Origin: Dyella sp. C9
GTDB lineage: Bacteria; Pseudomonadota; Gammaproteobacteria; Xanthomonadales; Rhodanobacteraceae
Length of the DNA: 64,000 bases
NCBI RefSeq assembly: GCF_003332825.1
Contig: NZ_QIRF01000002.1
Span: 463,672 to 527,671, forward strand
Reading direction: 5' to 3'
Shown here: in pieces, positions 8,558-15,369 of the stretch
How the letters are laid out: every line of letters starts with the position of its first letter
Position numbering within the stretch: the first letter of the stretch is position 1
The notes under the pieces: generated by a model
Seen by the model: the letters and a program-made list of their open reading frames with translations, nothing else
Told to the model about the DNA's origin: nothing
Database searches by the model: none
Translations under genes and position numbers: made by a program

Positions 8558-9246
8558 CACGGCTTCCATCGATAACCCACGCCGTGCACCGTCTCGATCG
8601 CATCGAACTCGGGCGCCACGGCGATGAACTTCTTGCGGATGCGCTTGATGTGCGAAGTGATGGTGGCGTCGTCCACCACCAGCTCGGCCTCGCGCATCAG
8701 CTGGTCGCGGTTCTTCACGTGGCCGGGGAAACGCACCAGCGTATGCACCATCCAGAACTCGGTGACGGTAAGCGGGATCTCCTCGCCGTCCCAGGTGATG
8801 CGCATGCGTTCGGATTCGAGCTTGAGCGGGCCGTGCTCGATCACCGTCTCGCTCGAGGTGGGCACCTTCAGCGACTCGATGCGGCGGAACAGCGCCGCGA
8901 TGCGCGCCGCCAGCTGGTGCAGGCTGGTGTCCTTGCTGAGGTAATCGTCCGCGCCCAGGCGCAGACCGGAGATCACGTCGAAATCGGAATCGCGCGCGGT
9001 CAGGAAAATGATCGGCAGCGTGGCCGACTTGGCACGCAGCTCACGGCACAGGTCGAAGCCGCCCTCGGGCTCGTCGCCCAGGCCGATGTCGATGATGACC
9101 AGCTCCGGCAGGCGCATCGCAAAGGCGCTGGACGCCTCCTGCCGCGAGCCGTAGCCGCGCGTCTCGTAGCCGAAACGGGTCAGCGCCTCGACGTAATTGG
9201 CGCGGATCAGCGGCTCGTCCTCGACGATGGCAATGCTGCGGCCCAT
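8557..9246 (-). CDS. OmpR-type response regulator, PdsR-like
   Basis: A 229-residue DNA-binding response regulator. The receiver domain (1-120) has the acidic pocket VEDE (9-11), phospho-acceptor D53 in IIDIGLGDE, T83 and K105 in YLSKD. The C-terminal winged helix (about 130-229) ends in HGVGYRWKP. Phrases such as LTVTEFWMVH and DDATITSHIKRIRKKF are characteristic of the response regulator of the proteobacterial dedicated sortase system, TIGR03787 by my recollection. The ATG at 9246 has CGGAGTG upstream. It is the first gene of a three-gene operon with a secreted protein and the PdsS-like kinase. Confidence 0.9.
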   Translation of the reverse strand: MGRSIAIVEDEPLIRANYVEALTRFGYETRGYGSRQEASSAFAMRLPELVIIDIGLGDEPEGGFDLCRELRAKSATLPIIFLTARDSDFDVISGLRLGADDYLSKDTSLHQLAARIAALFRRIESLKVPTSSETVIEHGPLKLESERMRITWDGEEIPLTVTEFWMVHTLVRFPGHVKNRDQLMREAELVVDDATITSHIKRIRKKFIAVAPEFDAIETVHGVGYRWKP

Positions 9247-9359
9247 GGTTCACTCCGGATTGGCAATGGCGCGCAGCGTGCAGCGTGCGTCCCTGGCGCG
9301 CAAGCCGTTGGCGCACGATGCCCGCGTTTCGCCATTTACGGCCGGCGCCACGCCACAGC

Positions 9360-10142
9360 TCAGGGCTTGCCCACCGGGACCTTGCCCAGCTCGCCCACGG
9401 TCACGTGGCCAGTCCAGCCCTGGAACAGGTCGGCCGCCCGCTCGTCCACGCGGCGGGCCACGAACCAGACCGGCTCGCGGGACTGGCAGATGGTGCCGTC
9501 CGGGTCCTCCTTGACCATGGTGGGTGGGCGCACCGAGTTCAGGCCGTCGATGCATAGCTGCACGTCGTAAGCCTCGCCCCACATGATCTTCTCGCGCTCT
9601 CGGCGGTAGCGGCGCTCGGCGCGTACGGCGGCGAAATCGTCACCGTATTTGGGCAGCATCTGCTGATAGAGCGCGTCGGCGCGGGCCTTTTCCTCGGCGC
9701 TGGCCTGGTCCATCGCCGACTTGAGCAGGCCCACGTAGACCACGTCCTTGCGCTCGGCCGACAGCGCCAGCCAGGCCAGGCCAAGCGGCCGGTCGCGTGG
9801 CGCGATGTCCCCCTTGAAGTAACCGATGCCCAGCAGAAACTGGGCCTGCTTGCTGCCCCACGCCGCGGCGTCCTGCAGGGCGACCCGGCTCTTGGCAAGG
9901 TTGCCCTTGGCCAGCTCGCGCCGGCCTACGCAGTAGTAATAACTGCCCGGCAGGAAACGCTCGATGCCCCACGAACAATAGCTCTGGCCAACTTCGTCCA
10001 GCGTGCGGTCCACCGTGAATACCGGGGCGCCCGTGGCCGGTGGCGTGCTGCTGGCCTGTGGCGGGTAGGCGGCATGGGCAGTGCCAGCGCTGGCGCCCAT
10101 GGTCATGGCCAACAGCAGGCAGGTGGAAGCCTTACGAGTCAT
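9360..10142 (-). CDS. Exported Sel1/TPR-like repeat protein
   Basis: A 260-residue secreted protein with a signal peptide (to about residue 25, AHA). The middle (about 75-165) has alpha-helical repeats of the Sel1 type: AWGSKQAQFLLGIGYFKGD and RPLGLAWLALSAE. Cysteines in QSYCSW, YYYCVG, VQLCIDG and TICQSRE could form disulfides. Sel1 repeats usually mediate protein contacts; the partner is unknown. The ATG at 10142 has AGGGAGG at good spacing; the GTG one codon upstream is less likely. It lies 113 nt upstream of the response regulator gene on the same strand, so it could be in the same transcript. Confidence 0.78.
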   Translation of the reverse strand: MTRKASTCLLLAMTMGASAGTAHAAYPPQASSTPPATGAPVFTVDRTLDEVGQSYCSWGIERFLPGSYYYCVGRRELAKGNLAKSRVALQDAAAWGSKQAQFLLGIGYFKGDIAPRDRPLGLAWLALSAERKDVVYVGLLKSAMDQASAEEKARADALYQQMLPKYGDDFAAVRAERRYRREREKIMWGEAYDVQLCIDGLNSVRPPTMVKEDPDGTICQSREPVWFVARRVDERAADLFQGWTGHVTVGELGKVPVGKP

Positions 10143-10305
10143 CACGAACCTCCCTTTCGCGAAACCGGCCCCACTTTACCGCAATTTTTTACGACGCACG
10201 CCATTGTCAGGCCGATGGCCGATCTTGCCCGCATCCTGCCATTTTCGGGGCCCGGGCCATGCCCACCCCGCTGGCCGAATGGAGGCGTATCCACAGGAGT
10301 TTCCC

Positions 10306-10425
10306 ATGCGTCCCACCGGCCAGCCCCCCGTCGATCCCAATGCCGAGCTGCGCGGCTTCGAGCCGCTGCGCGTGGTGCTGGCGCTGGGCGCGCTGCTGCT
10401 GGGCCTGGTCATGAGCCTGCACTGA
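10306..10425 (+). CDS. Small single-helix membrane protein (39 aa)
   Basis: A short reading frame, ATG at 10306, with CAGGAG 9 nt upstream. The product is 39 residues: a proline-rich polar start (MRPTGQPPVDPNAE), then one hydrophobic helix (about 21-37, VVLALGALLLGLVM) ending at SLH. No family is recognised. The strong ribosome site and single clean membrane helix favour a real gene, but its shortness leaves doubt. It faces away from the Sel1-repeat gene and is followed by the terminator at 10603-10628. Confidence 0.6.
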   Translation: MRPTGQPPVDPNAELRGFEPLRVVLALGALLLGLVMSLH

Positions 10426-10602
10426 GCAGGCCCGGACCGGCACGGCGTCCGCGCGGAACCTTCCTTTTCCTGCCACCTGCCGTGGAAGGCATGGAGGCGG
10501 CCGGGGTGCAGGGAAGCGCCTCCGGCCGCCCTGGGGCCAAGGGACCCGGCCCAACCGTCACGGTCGCAACTGCTTTCGTCCAACCCCCTGGCACGTTCCT
10601 CT

Positions 10603-10628
10603 CCCCGCCCCTGGCGGGGTTTTTTTTC
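10603..10628 (+). terminator. Rho-independent terminator
   Basis: A perfect 7-bp stem CCCCGCC / GGCGGGG with a 3-nt loop is followed by nine bases of almost pure T. It should end the transcript of the 39-aa gene or of a small RNA. Confidence 0.85.
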
Positions 10629-10767
10629 GCTGTCCGGGAGGCCTTGCGGCGATCGTTCACGCCACCGGGGAACCAAATGCCTGCGATCCGGTCCTAGGTT
10701 TCGGTGGCGCGGATTCTTGCCGTGGATTCGTGCCCATCATGTGGTCTCCTCACACGTCGTTCCGACG

Positions 10768-10805
10768 AAAATTATCCCGGCGCTCCCCGCGCCGGGATTT
10801 TCTTT
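10768..10805. terminator. Bidirectional terminator downstream of rpe
   Basis: A perfect 10-bp stem ATCCCGGCGC / GCGCCGGGAT with a 5-nt loop is flanked by A-rich and T-rich tracts on both sides. On the minus strand it lies just after the rpe stop; on the plus strand it could end a transcript from the gene-free stretch. Confidence 0.75.
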
Positions 10806-10824
10806 GGGGGAGACGCCCGGTGCT

Positions 10825-11511
10825 TCAGGCGCGCACGGCGGCCAGCTGCTGGTGCATGGCCTCGATCACGGCCTTGTAGTCGGGCGCGTTGAAGATCGCC
10901 GAACCTGCCACGAACGTGTCCGCGCCCGCCGCGGAGATCTCGCCGATGTTGGCGGCGGTGACGCCACCGTCGATCTCAAGGCGGATCGGACGACCGCTCT
11001 CGTCGATGCGGCGACGCACCTCGCGCAGCTTGTCCAGTGCGGAGGGGATGAACTTCTGCCCGCCAAAGCCCGGGTTCACCGACATCAGCAGGATCAGGTC
11101 GAGCTTGTCCATCACGTAGTCGAGCCAGCTGAGCGGGGTGGCGGGGTTGAACACCAGGCCTGCCTTGCAGCCGGCGTCCTTGATCAGGCCGATGGTGCGG
11201 TCCACGTGCTCGCTGGCTTCCGGATGGAAGCTGATCACGCTGGCGCCGGCCTTGGCGAAGTCGGGCACGATGCGGTCCACCGGCTTGACCATCAGGTGTA
11301 CGTCGATCGGCGCGGTGATGCCGTAGTCGCGCAACGCCTTGAGCACCATCGGCCCCATGGTCAGGTTGGGCACGTAGTGGTTGTCCATCACGTCGAAGTG
11401 CACCCAGTCCGCCCCGGCGGCCAGCGCCTTGGCGGTGTCCTCGCCCAGGCGGGCGAAGTCGGCGGAAAGGATGGACGGGGCGATGACGTTGGTCTGCTTG
11501 CTCATGCTCAT
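10825..11511 (-). CDS. rpe: Ribulose-phosphate 3-epimerase
   Basis: Interconverts ribulose-5-phosphate and xylulose-5-phosphate in the pentose phosphate and Calvin pathways; cytoplasmic. The 228-residue TIM barrel has all landmarks: [10 protein letters not shown] near the start, metal ligands in VHFDVMD (H38, D40) and VHLMV (H72), [12 protein letters not shown] on the phosphate-binding loop, and LEIDGGV near the C-terminus. Two ATGs lie two codons apart; the first, at 11511, has an AGGA just upstream at the edge of a REPIN-like repeat. The repeat pair at 11517-11584 therefore sits directly in the rpe 5' region. Confidence 0.96.
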   Translation of the reverse strand: MSMSKQTNVIAPSILSADFARLGEDTAKALAAGADWVHFDVMDNHYVPNLTMGPMVLKALRDYGITAPIDVHLMVKPVDRIVPDFAKAGASVISFHPEASEHVDRTIGLIKDAGCKAGLVFNPATPLSWLDYVMDKLDLILLMSVNPGFGGQKFIPSALDKLREVRRRIDESGRPIRLEIDGGVTAANIGEISAAGADTFVAGSAIFNAPDYKAVIEAMHQQLAAVRA

Positions 11512-11516
11512 GATTC

Positions 11517-11584
11517 CTGTAGGAGCGCACCCTGTGCGCGACCCGGCGTGCCGGGACCCTGCGGTCGCGCACAGGGTGCGCTAC
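11517..11584. repeat. REPIN-like inverted repeat pair 3
   Basis: A rightward copy (11517-11543) and a leftward copy (11563-11584, 3 nt shorter) of the repeat unit are separated by 19 bp. They occupy the whole gap between djlA and rpe, both read leftward. In RNA from the djlA side the pair would fold into a long hairpin immediately before rpe. Confidence 0.85.
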
Positions 11585-11602
11585 GGCAGGTGGACGCCAA
11601 GT

Positions 11603-12412
11603 TTATTTGAAGCCGCGCTCGGCCTTGATGCGTTCGTAGGCGGCATTGATCTCGCTGGCGCGCGCCTCGGCCTGCTTGCGCATGGCCTCGGGCAAGTCGC
11701 CCAGGCGGTCCGGGTGGTGCTCGGAGATCAGCTTGCGGTAGGCGCGCTTCACGGCGCGATCGTCCACGCTGCGCGAAATGCCCAGCACGGTGTACGGATC
11801 GGGGCCCTGCGTATTGCGCTGGGGCGGCACGTAACCGCCGTTGCCGCCATGGTTGCCCTGGCCGCGGGTGTAACCGCTGGCGTTCCAGGCGTAGCCCTTC
11901 ATCGCCATCAGCGCCATCAGCTCCATGTCGCTGACGCGCAGCGCAAAGGCGAGCTGGCGCAGGATGGCCATCTTCTCCGGCGGCGGGTTGCCCTCGGCCA
12001 GCACCGTCTCGATCACCACGTCCAGCACCGGGAAGGCATGGTCACGGCGCAGGCCCACCCAACGGCGCAGCTCTTCGATGGCCGGAGTGACGTTGAACTC
12101 GGGCTGCTTGCCGGCGTTGAACGCGATGATGGCCTGCTTGCGCGGTTCCTGCTCCAGGCCCATGCGCTGCATCAGGCGCTCGGCCACGGCGATCTCGGCC
12201 TCGGACACGCGGCCATCGGACTTGGCCACTGCACCCAGCAAGGCGAACAGCGGGCTGATGTAGCCGCCCGATTCGGGCGTGGCACGGCGGCGTTGCCCCT
12301 GGCGCAGGCTGTCGATGATGAAGCCGGTGATGCCGCCCACCACGGCGCCGGGCAGGCCGTGGCCGAAGATCAATCCGAACAGGGCCAGCCAGAGTGTCCA
12401 GGTAAACGTCAT
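11603..12412 (-). CDS. djlA: Co-chaperone DjlA (membrane-anchored J-domain protein)
   Basis: Membrane-bound DnaJ-like protein that stimulates DnaK ATPase and, in E. coli, affects capsule regulation. The 269-residue protein has one N-terminal membrane helix (about 4-34), a TerB-like helical domain (about 50-165), a glycine-rich linker (about 178-198) and a C-terminal J domain starting DPYTVLGIS with the HPD motif in EHHPDRLG. Its start overlaps the stop of the cytochrome c gene by 4 nt, so the two are translationally coupled. Confidence 0.93.
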   Translation of the reverse strand: MTFTWTLWLALFGLIFGHGLPGAVVGGITGFIIDSLRQGQRRRATPESGGYISPLFALLGAVAKSDGRVSEAEIAVAERLMQRMGLEQEPRKQAIIAFNAGKQPEFNVTPAIEELRRWVGLRRDHAFPVLDVVIETVLAEGNPPPEKMAILRQLAFALRVSDMELMALMAMKGYAWNASGYTRGQGNHGGNGGYVPPQRNTQGPDPYTVLGISRSVDDRAVKRAYRKLISEHHPDRLGDLPEAMRKQAEARASEINAAYERIKAERGFK

Positions 12413-12771
12413 GGGTTGCCTTGGGGTTGCGGCGTCTGCGCGCTGTACCAGCGTGCCAGTTCGTCGAGGTCGGCGTCACTCACCGGGCCGATCGCCGCGC
12501 GCATCAGCGGCACGTTGCGGCGACCGTCGCGGTATTGCTTCAGCGCCTCGCGCAGGTAATCCAGCTTCTGCCCGGCCAGGTTGGGTGCACCGGGGATTTG
12601 CGCCATGCCAGTTTCGCCATGGCAGGCCGCGCACAGGCCCAGGCGGGCCGGCTTGGCCGGCGCGGCCGCGAAGGCAGGTGCGGCGAAGACCAGCACGCAC
12701 GCCGCCACCCACCATGCACAAGGCGTAGCCACGCGGCGCGACAGGCGGGCAATGCGGGACGTGGGGGCCAT
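12409..12771 (-). CDS. Small class I cytochrome c
   Basis: A 120-residue periplasmic mono-haem cytochrome. It has an extended N-terminus with a signal peptide (about 1-36), haem-attachment motif CAACH (C47, C50, H51) and a likely axial methionine in PLMRAAIG (M90). It should carry electrons in the periplasm or to an oxidase; the partner is not in the window. It is the first gene of a pair with djlA (4-nt overlap), an unusual pairing whose logic I cannot explain. Confidence 0.88.
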   Translation of the reverse strand: MAPTSRIARLSRRVATPCAWWVAACVLVFAAPAFAAAPAKPARLGLCAACHGETGMAQIPGAPNLAGQKLDYLREALKQYRDGRRNVPLMRAAIGPVSDADLDELARWYSAQTPQPQGNP

Positions 12772-12969
12772 CAGGCGGGTCCGGGCTCAAAAAGCGCCGA
12801 TTCTAGCAGCCACAGGGACCGCCGCCGGGCGGCACGCGGCCACGTCTACACCTATGGCACAGCCGCCACCGGCTACACTATCGGGCTTGATTACCGGCCC
12901 GGCCCCGGGCCGTCATCCCCCGTCTTTCCGTCCTGGACCACCAGGCCGGCCATCCAGGAGCGAACGACC

Positions 12970-13866
12970 GTGCCCACCACCCTGCTGCAATCGAACCTGC
13001 CGGGCCTCGAGCTGATCCACCGCGGCAAGGTGCGCGACGTCTACGCGCTGCCCGAGAACCGCCTGCTGATCGTGGCCAGTGACCGCCTGTCGGCGTTTGA
13101 CGTGGTGCTGCCGGACCCGATTCCCGGCAAGGGCGAGATGCTGACCCAGATCTCCAACTTCTGGTTCGGCAAGACCGCGCACCTGGTGCCCAACCACCTG
13201 TTGCACACGCCGCTGGCCGAGGTGCTGCCCGCCGGCACCGACCTGAAGCTGTATGAGAAGCGCGCCGTGGTCACCCGTCGCCTGAAGCCGGTGCCGGTCG
13301 AGGCGATCGCACGCGGCTACATCATCGGTTCGGGCTGGAAGGACTACCAGGCCACCGGCTCGCTGTGCGGCATCAAGCTGCCCGCCGGACTCAAGCAGGC
13401 GCAGCAGCTGCCGGAGCCGATCTTTACCCCGTCGACCAAGGCCGCCGTGGGCGACCACGACGAGAACGTGAGCTTCGACGCGGTGGTGGCCGCGGTCGGC
13501 GCCGACCTCGCCGAGCAGGTGCGCGAGGCCACGCTGGCCATCTACAAGTGGGCGGCGGCGTATGCGGCCGAGCGCGGCATCATCATCGCCGATACCAAGT
13601 TCGAATTCGGCACCGACGAGAACGGCAAGCTCTACGTGATGGACGAGATGCTCACGCCCGATTCCTCGCGCTTCTGGCCGGCCGACTCCTACCAGGTGGG
13701 CATCAGCCCGCCGAGCTATGACAAGCAGTTCGTGCGCGACTATCTGGAAACGCTGGACTGGAACAAGAAAGCGCCGGGCCCGCACGTACCGGCCGAAGTG
13801 ATTGCCGCCACTTCGGCCAAGTACGCCGAAGCGCTGCACCGCCTCGCCGACATCACGCTGGACTGA
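12970..13866 (+). CDS. purC: SAICAR synthase (phosphoribosylaminoimidazole-succinocarboxamide synthase)
   Basis: Adds aspartate to CAIR with ATP in de novo purine synthesis; cytoplasmic. The 298-residue length fits the longer form common in Xanthomonads and fungi. Motifs seen: [12 protein letters not shown] near the start, [29 protein letters not shown] and TPDSSRFWP near the C-terminus. I place the start at the GTG at 12970 because AGGAG precedes it by 9 nt and the family starts here; the frame is open upstream but not gene-like. An SMR efflux gene follows after 4 nt. Confidence 0.94.
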   Translation: MPTTLLQSNLPGLELIHRGKVRDVYALPENRLLIVASDRLSAFDVVLPDPIPGKGEMLTQISNFWFGKTAHLVPNHLLHTPLAEVLPAGTDLKLYEKRAVVTRRLKPVPVEAIARGYIIGSGWKDYQATGSLCGIKLPAGLKQAQQLPEPIFTPSTKAAVGDHDENVSFDAVVAAVGADLAEQVREATLAIYKWAAAYAAERGIIIADTKFEFGTDENGKLYVMDEMLTPDSSRFWPADSYQVGISPPSYDKQFVRDYLETLDWNKKAPGPHVPAEVIAATSAKYAEALHRLADITLD

Positions 13867-13870
13867 CCGC

Positions 13871-14203
13871 ATGAAAGCCTGGCTGTTGCTGGCCACCGCG
13901 ATTGCGGCGGAAGTGGCGGCCACCAGCGCGCTGAAGGCCTCCGACGGCTTCAGCCGCTGGGTCCCCAGCCTCGTGGTGCTGGCGGGCTATGGCATAGCGT
14001 TCTACTGCCTCAGCCTGACCTTGCGCCACATCCCCATCGGCATCGCCTATGCGGTATGGTCGGGCGCAGGCACCGCGCTGATCGCCCTGATCGGCGTGGT
14101 GGCCTACCAGCAGAAACTCGACCTGCCCGGCATGCTGGGCATCGGGTTGATCGTCGCCGGCGTGCTGGTACTCAATCTCTTCTCCAGGAGCGGTGCGCAC
14201 TGA
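13871..14203 (+). CDS. emrE: EmrE-like small multidrug resistance transporter
   Basis: Proton-coupled efflux of cationic drugs or related compounds by a dimeric four-helix inner-membrane protein. The 110-residue product aligns closely with E. coli EmrE: E14 in AIAAEVAATS is the proton and substrate site, and Y60 and W63 in IGIAYAVWSG match the substrate-binding residues. The C-terminus LNLFSRSGAH also resembles EmrE (LLSRSTPH). The ATG is 4 nt after purC, and the stop overlaps the start of the next gene by one base. I see no guanidine riboswitch upstream, as there is no room for one. Confidence 0.9.
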   Translation: MKAWLLLATAIAAEVAATSALKASDGFSRWVPSLVVLAGYGIAFYCLSLTLRHIPIGIAYAVWSGAGTALIALIGVVAYQQKLDLPGMLGIGLIVAGVLVLNLFSRSGAH

Positions 14204-14679
14204 TGCAGTCTTCCGATTCACCGCAAGGCATGCGCCACTGGCTGGACAGCTACAGCGCCGACCACCAGAACCCCACCAACCGCCTGCTGCACTGGATCTG
14301 CGTACCGCTGATCGTGTGGTGCGTGATCGCGCTGCTGTGGGCGATCCCGGTGCCACCGATGATCGGCCGCCCCGGCTTCTGGGCCGTGGCCGCGCTGGTG
14401 CTGGCGTTCGCCTGGTACTGGAGGCAGTCGCACCGGCTGGCAGCGGCCCTGCTGGTCGCGCTGGCCCTGCTGTGCGTGCTGACCGAGTTCGCCTACCGCG
14501 AGCTGGGCCCGCAGAAGCTGGCGGTTACCGCCGTCGGCGTGTTCGTGGTGGCGTGGATCGGCCAGTTCATCGGCCACGCCTACGAGGGACGCCGGCCCAG
14601 CTTCCTCACCGACCTCGCCTACCTGCTGGTTGGCCCGGCCTGGCTGATGGACAAGCTGCTTCGACGCGTCGGCATCTAA
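14203..14679 (+). CDS. DUF962 (Mpo1-like) membrane protein
   Basis: A 158-residue membrane protein of the DUF962/YGL010w family. In yeast, Mpo1 is a dioxygenase in fatty-acid alpha-oxidation of phytosphingosine breakdown; the bacterial role is not established. The conserved histidines are visible in DHQNPTNRLLHWICVP (H21, H30) and in the later IGHAYEGRRPSF, with about four membrane helices between and around them. The start ATG overlaps the SMR gene stop (TGATG), so the pair is translationally coupled. Together with purC it forms a three-gene run. Confidence 0.85.
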   Translation: MQSSDSPQGMRHWLDSYSADHQNPTNRLLHWICVPLIVWCVIALLWAIPVPPMIGRPGFWAVAALVLAFAWYWRQSHRLAAALLVALALLCVLTEFAYRELGPQKLAVTAVGVFVVAWIGQFIGHAYEGRRPSFLTDLAYLLVGPAWLMDKLLRRVGI

Positions 14680-14696
14680 ATCACTCCTAATTCCAC

Positions 14697-14777
14697 CGTC
14701 ATTCCAGCGAAGGCTGGAGTCCAGGGCCGGTGTAGCCCTCGAAAGGACACTGGATTCCGGCTCTCGCCGGAATGACG
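14697..14777. repeat. Palindromic intergenic repeat (GTCATTCC...GGAATGAC type)
   Basis: An imperfect inverted repeat with arms CGTCATTCCAGCGAAGGCTG and CCGGCTCTCGCCGGAATGAC around a 25-30 bp centre. This 'GTCATTCC-GCGAA-GC' motif is a widespread proteobacterial interspersed repeat type. Only one copy occurs in the window, between the DUF962 gene and the next membrane protein gene. Confidence 0.75.
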
Positions 14778-14805
14778 ACAAACAAAGGGCTTTCCTGGAA
14801 TCGGC

Positions 14806-15213
14806 ATGACCTTCCTGCTCACCCTGGTCAGCACCCTGCTCTGGTGGGTGCTCTACAGCAGCATCGGCGCCTTGTTCTTCGCCATCATCGCGTGGACCGT
14901 GCTGCGCTGGAGCGAGCGTTGCCCGGTGGTGTTCAACCGCACCTACCTCGCCTGCCTGTTGTGGAGCCTGGCCGGCCTGCTGCTGGTGGCCGGCGTCGCC
15001 ATGCACGAAGGCCATACACGCCCGCCCTACGCGCCCCTGCTCGCTTCGGCGACGCTACGCGGCGCGCTGGTGGTGGACATGCTGATCGGCGTGCTGCTGC
15101 TGTGGCGCCTGATTCCGCGCGTCGATGCCCGTCGCATCCGCCCTGCCAGCGCCTGCCTCGCGGTAGCCGTGGTGATGGCCATCGCCTTTGGCGCGGCCAC
15201 CAGCCTGGTCTGA
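14806..15213 (+). CDS. Hypothetical four-helix membrane protein
   Basis: A 135-residue inner-membrane protein of unknown function. Four hydrophobic segments are visible at about 4-31, 49-67, 83-103 and 115-133. A cysteine lies in SERCPVV just after the first segment and MHEGHTR lies in the second loop. No family was recognised. It reads in the same direction as purC-emrE-DUF962 but is separated from them by a palindromic repeat, so it may have its own promoter. Confidence 0.65.
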   Translation: MTFLLTLVSTLLWWVLYSSIGALFFAIIAWTVLRWSERCPVVFNRTYLACLLWSLAGLLLVAGVAMHEGHTRPPYAPLLASATLRGALVVDMLIGVLLLWRLIPRVDARRIRPASACLAVAVVMAIAFGAATSLV

Positions 15214-15246
15214 CGCGCAAGGTTTGCTTCTACAACCGGTTCTTCG

Positions 15247-15360
15247 TGTAGGAGCGCACCCTGTGCGCGACCACAGTCTTGCCCGGCTCGGGAATCAAGC
15301 CGCGACAAGCCATGGCGGCATCGCTCCGCCAGGCTTCGCGCACAAGGGGCGCTCCCGCAG
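15247..15360. repeat. REPIN-like inverted repeat pair 4 (one arm degenerate)
   Basis: A good rightward copy (15247-15272) and a decayed leftward copy (15335-15360, GCGCACAAGGGGCGCTCCCG) lie about 62 bp apart in the gap between two convergent genes. The gap holds nothing else recognisable. Confidence 0.78.
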
Positions 15361-15369
15361 CGGGCTGTG

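Larger units (their letters stand above)
10426..10824. other. Gene-free stretch with candidate structured RNA
   Basis: Nearly 400 bp without a convincing protein gene, bounded by the small membrane protein and the end of rpe. It holds two strong terminator-type hairpins (10603-10628 and 10768-10805) and a 9-bp inverted repeat (GGCGGCCGG near 10496 with CCGGCCGCC near 10522). It may be only a long 3' end of the small gene, but a separate small RNA ending at the first terminator, and another ending at the second, are possible. No known RNA family such as RNase P RNA, tmRNA, 6S or SRP RNA was recognised. Confidence 0.4.

Noticed and set aside
5868..9246. Dedicated sortase system in full
   Set aside because: Only the regulator and kinase resemble that system. 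No sortase or sorting-signal protein could be found in the window.
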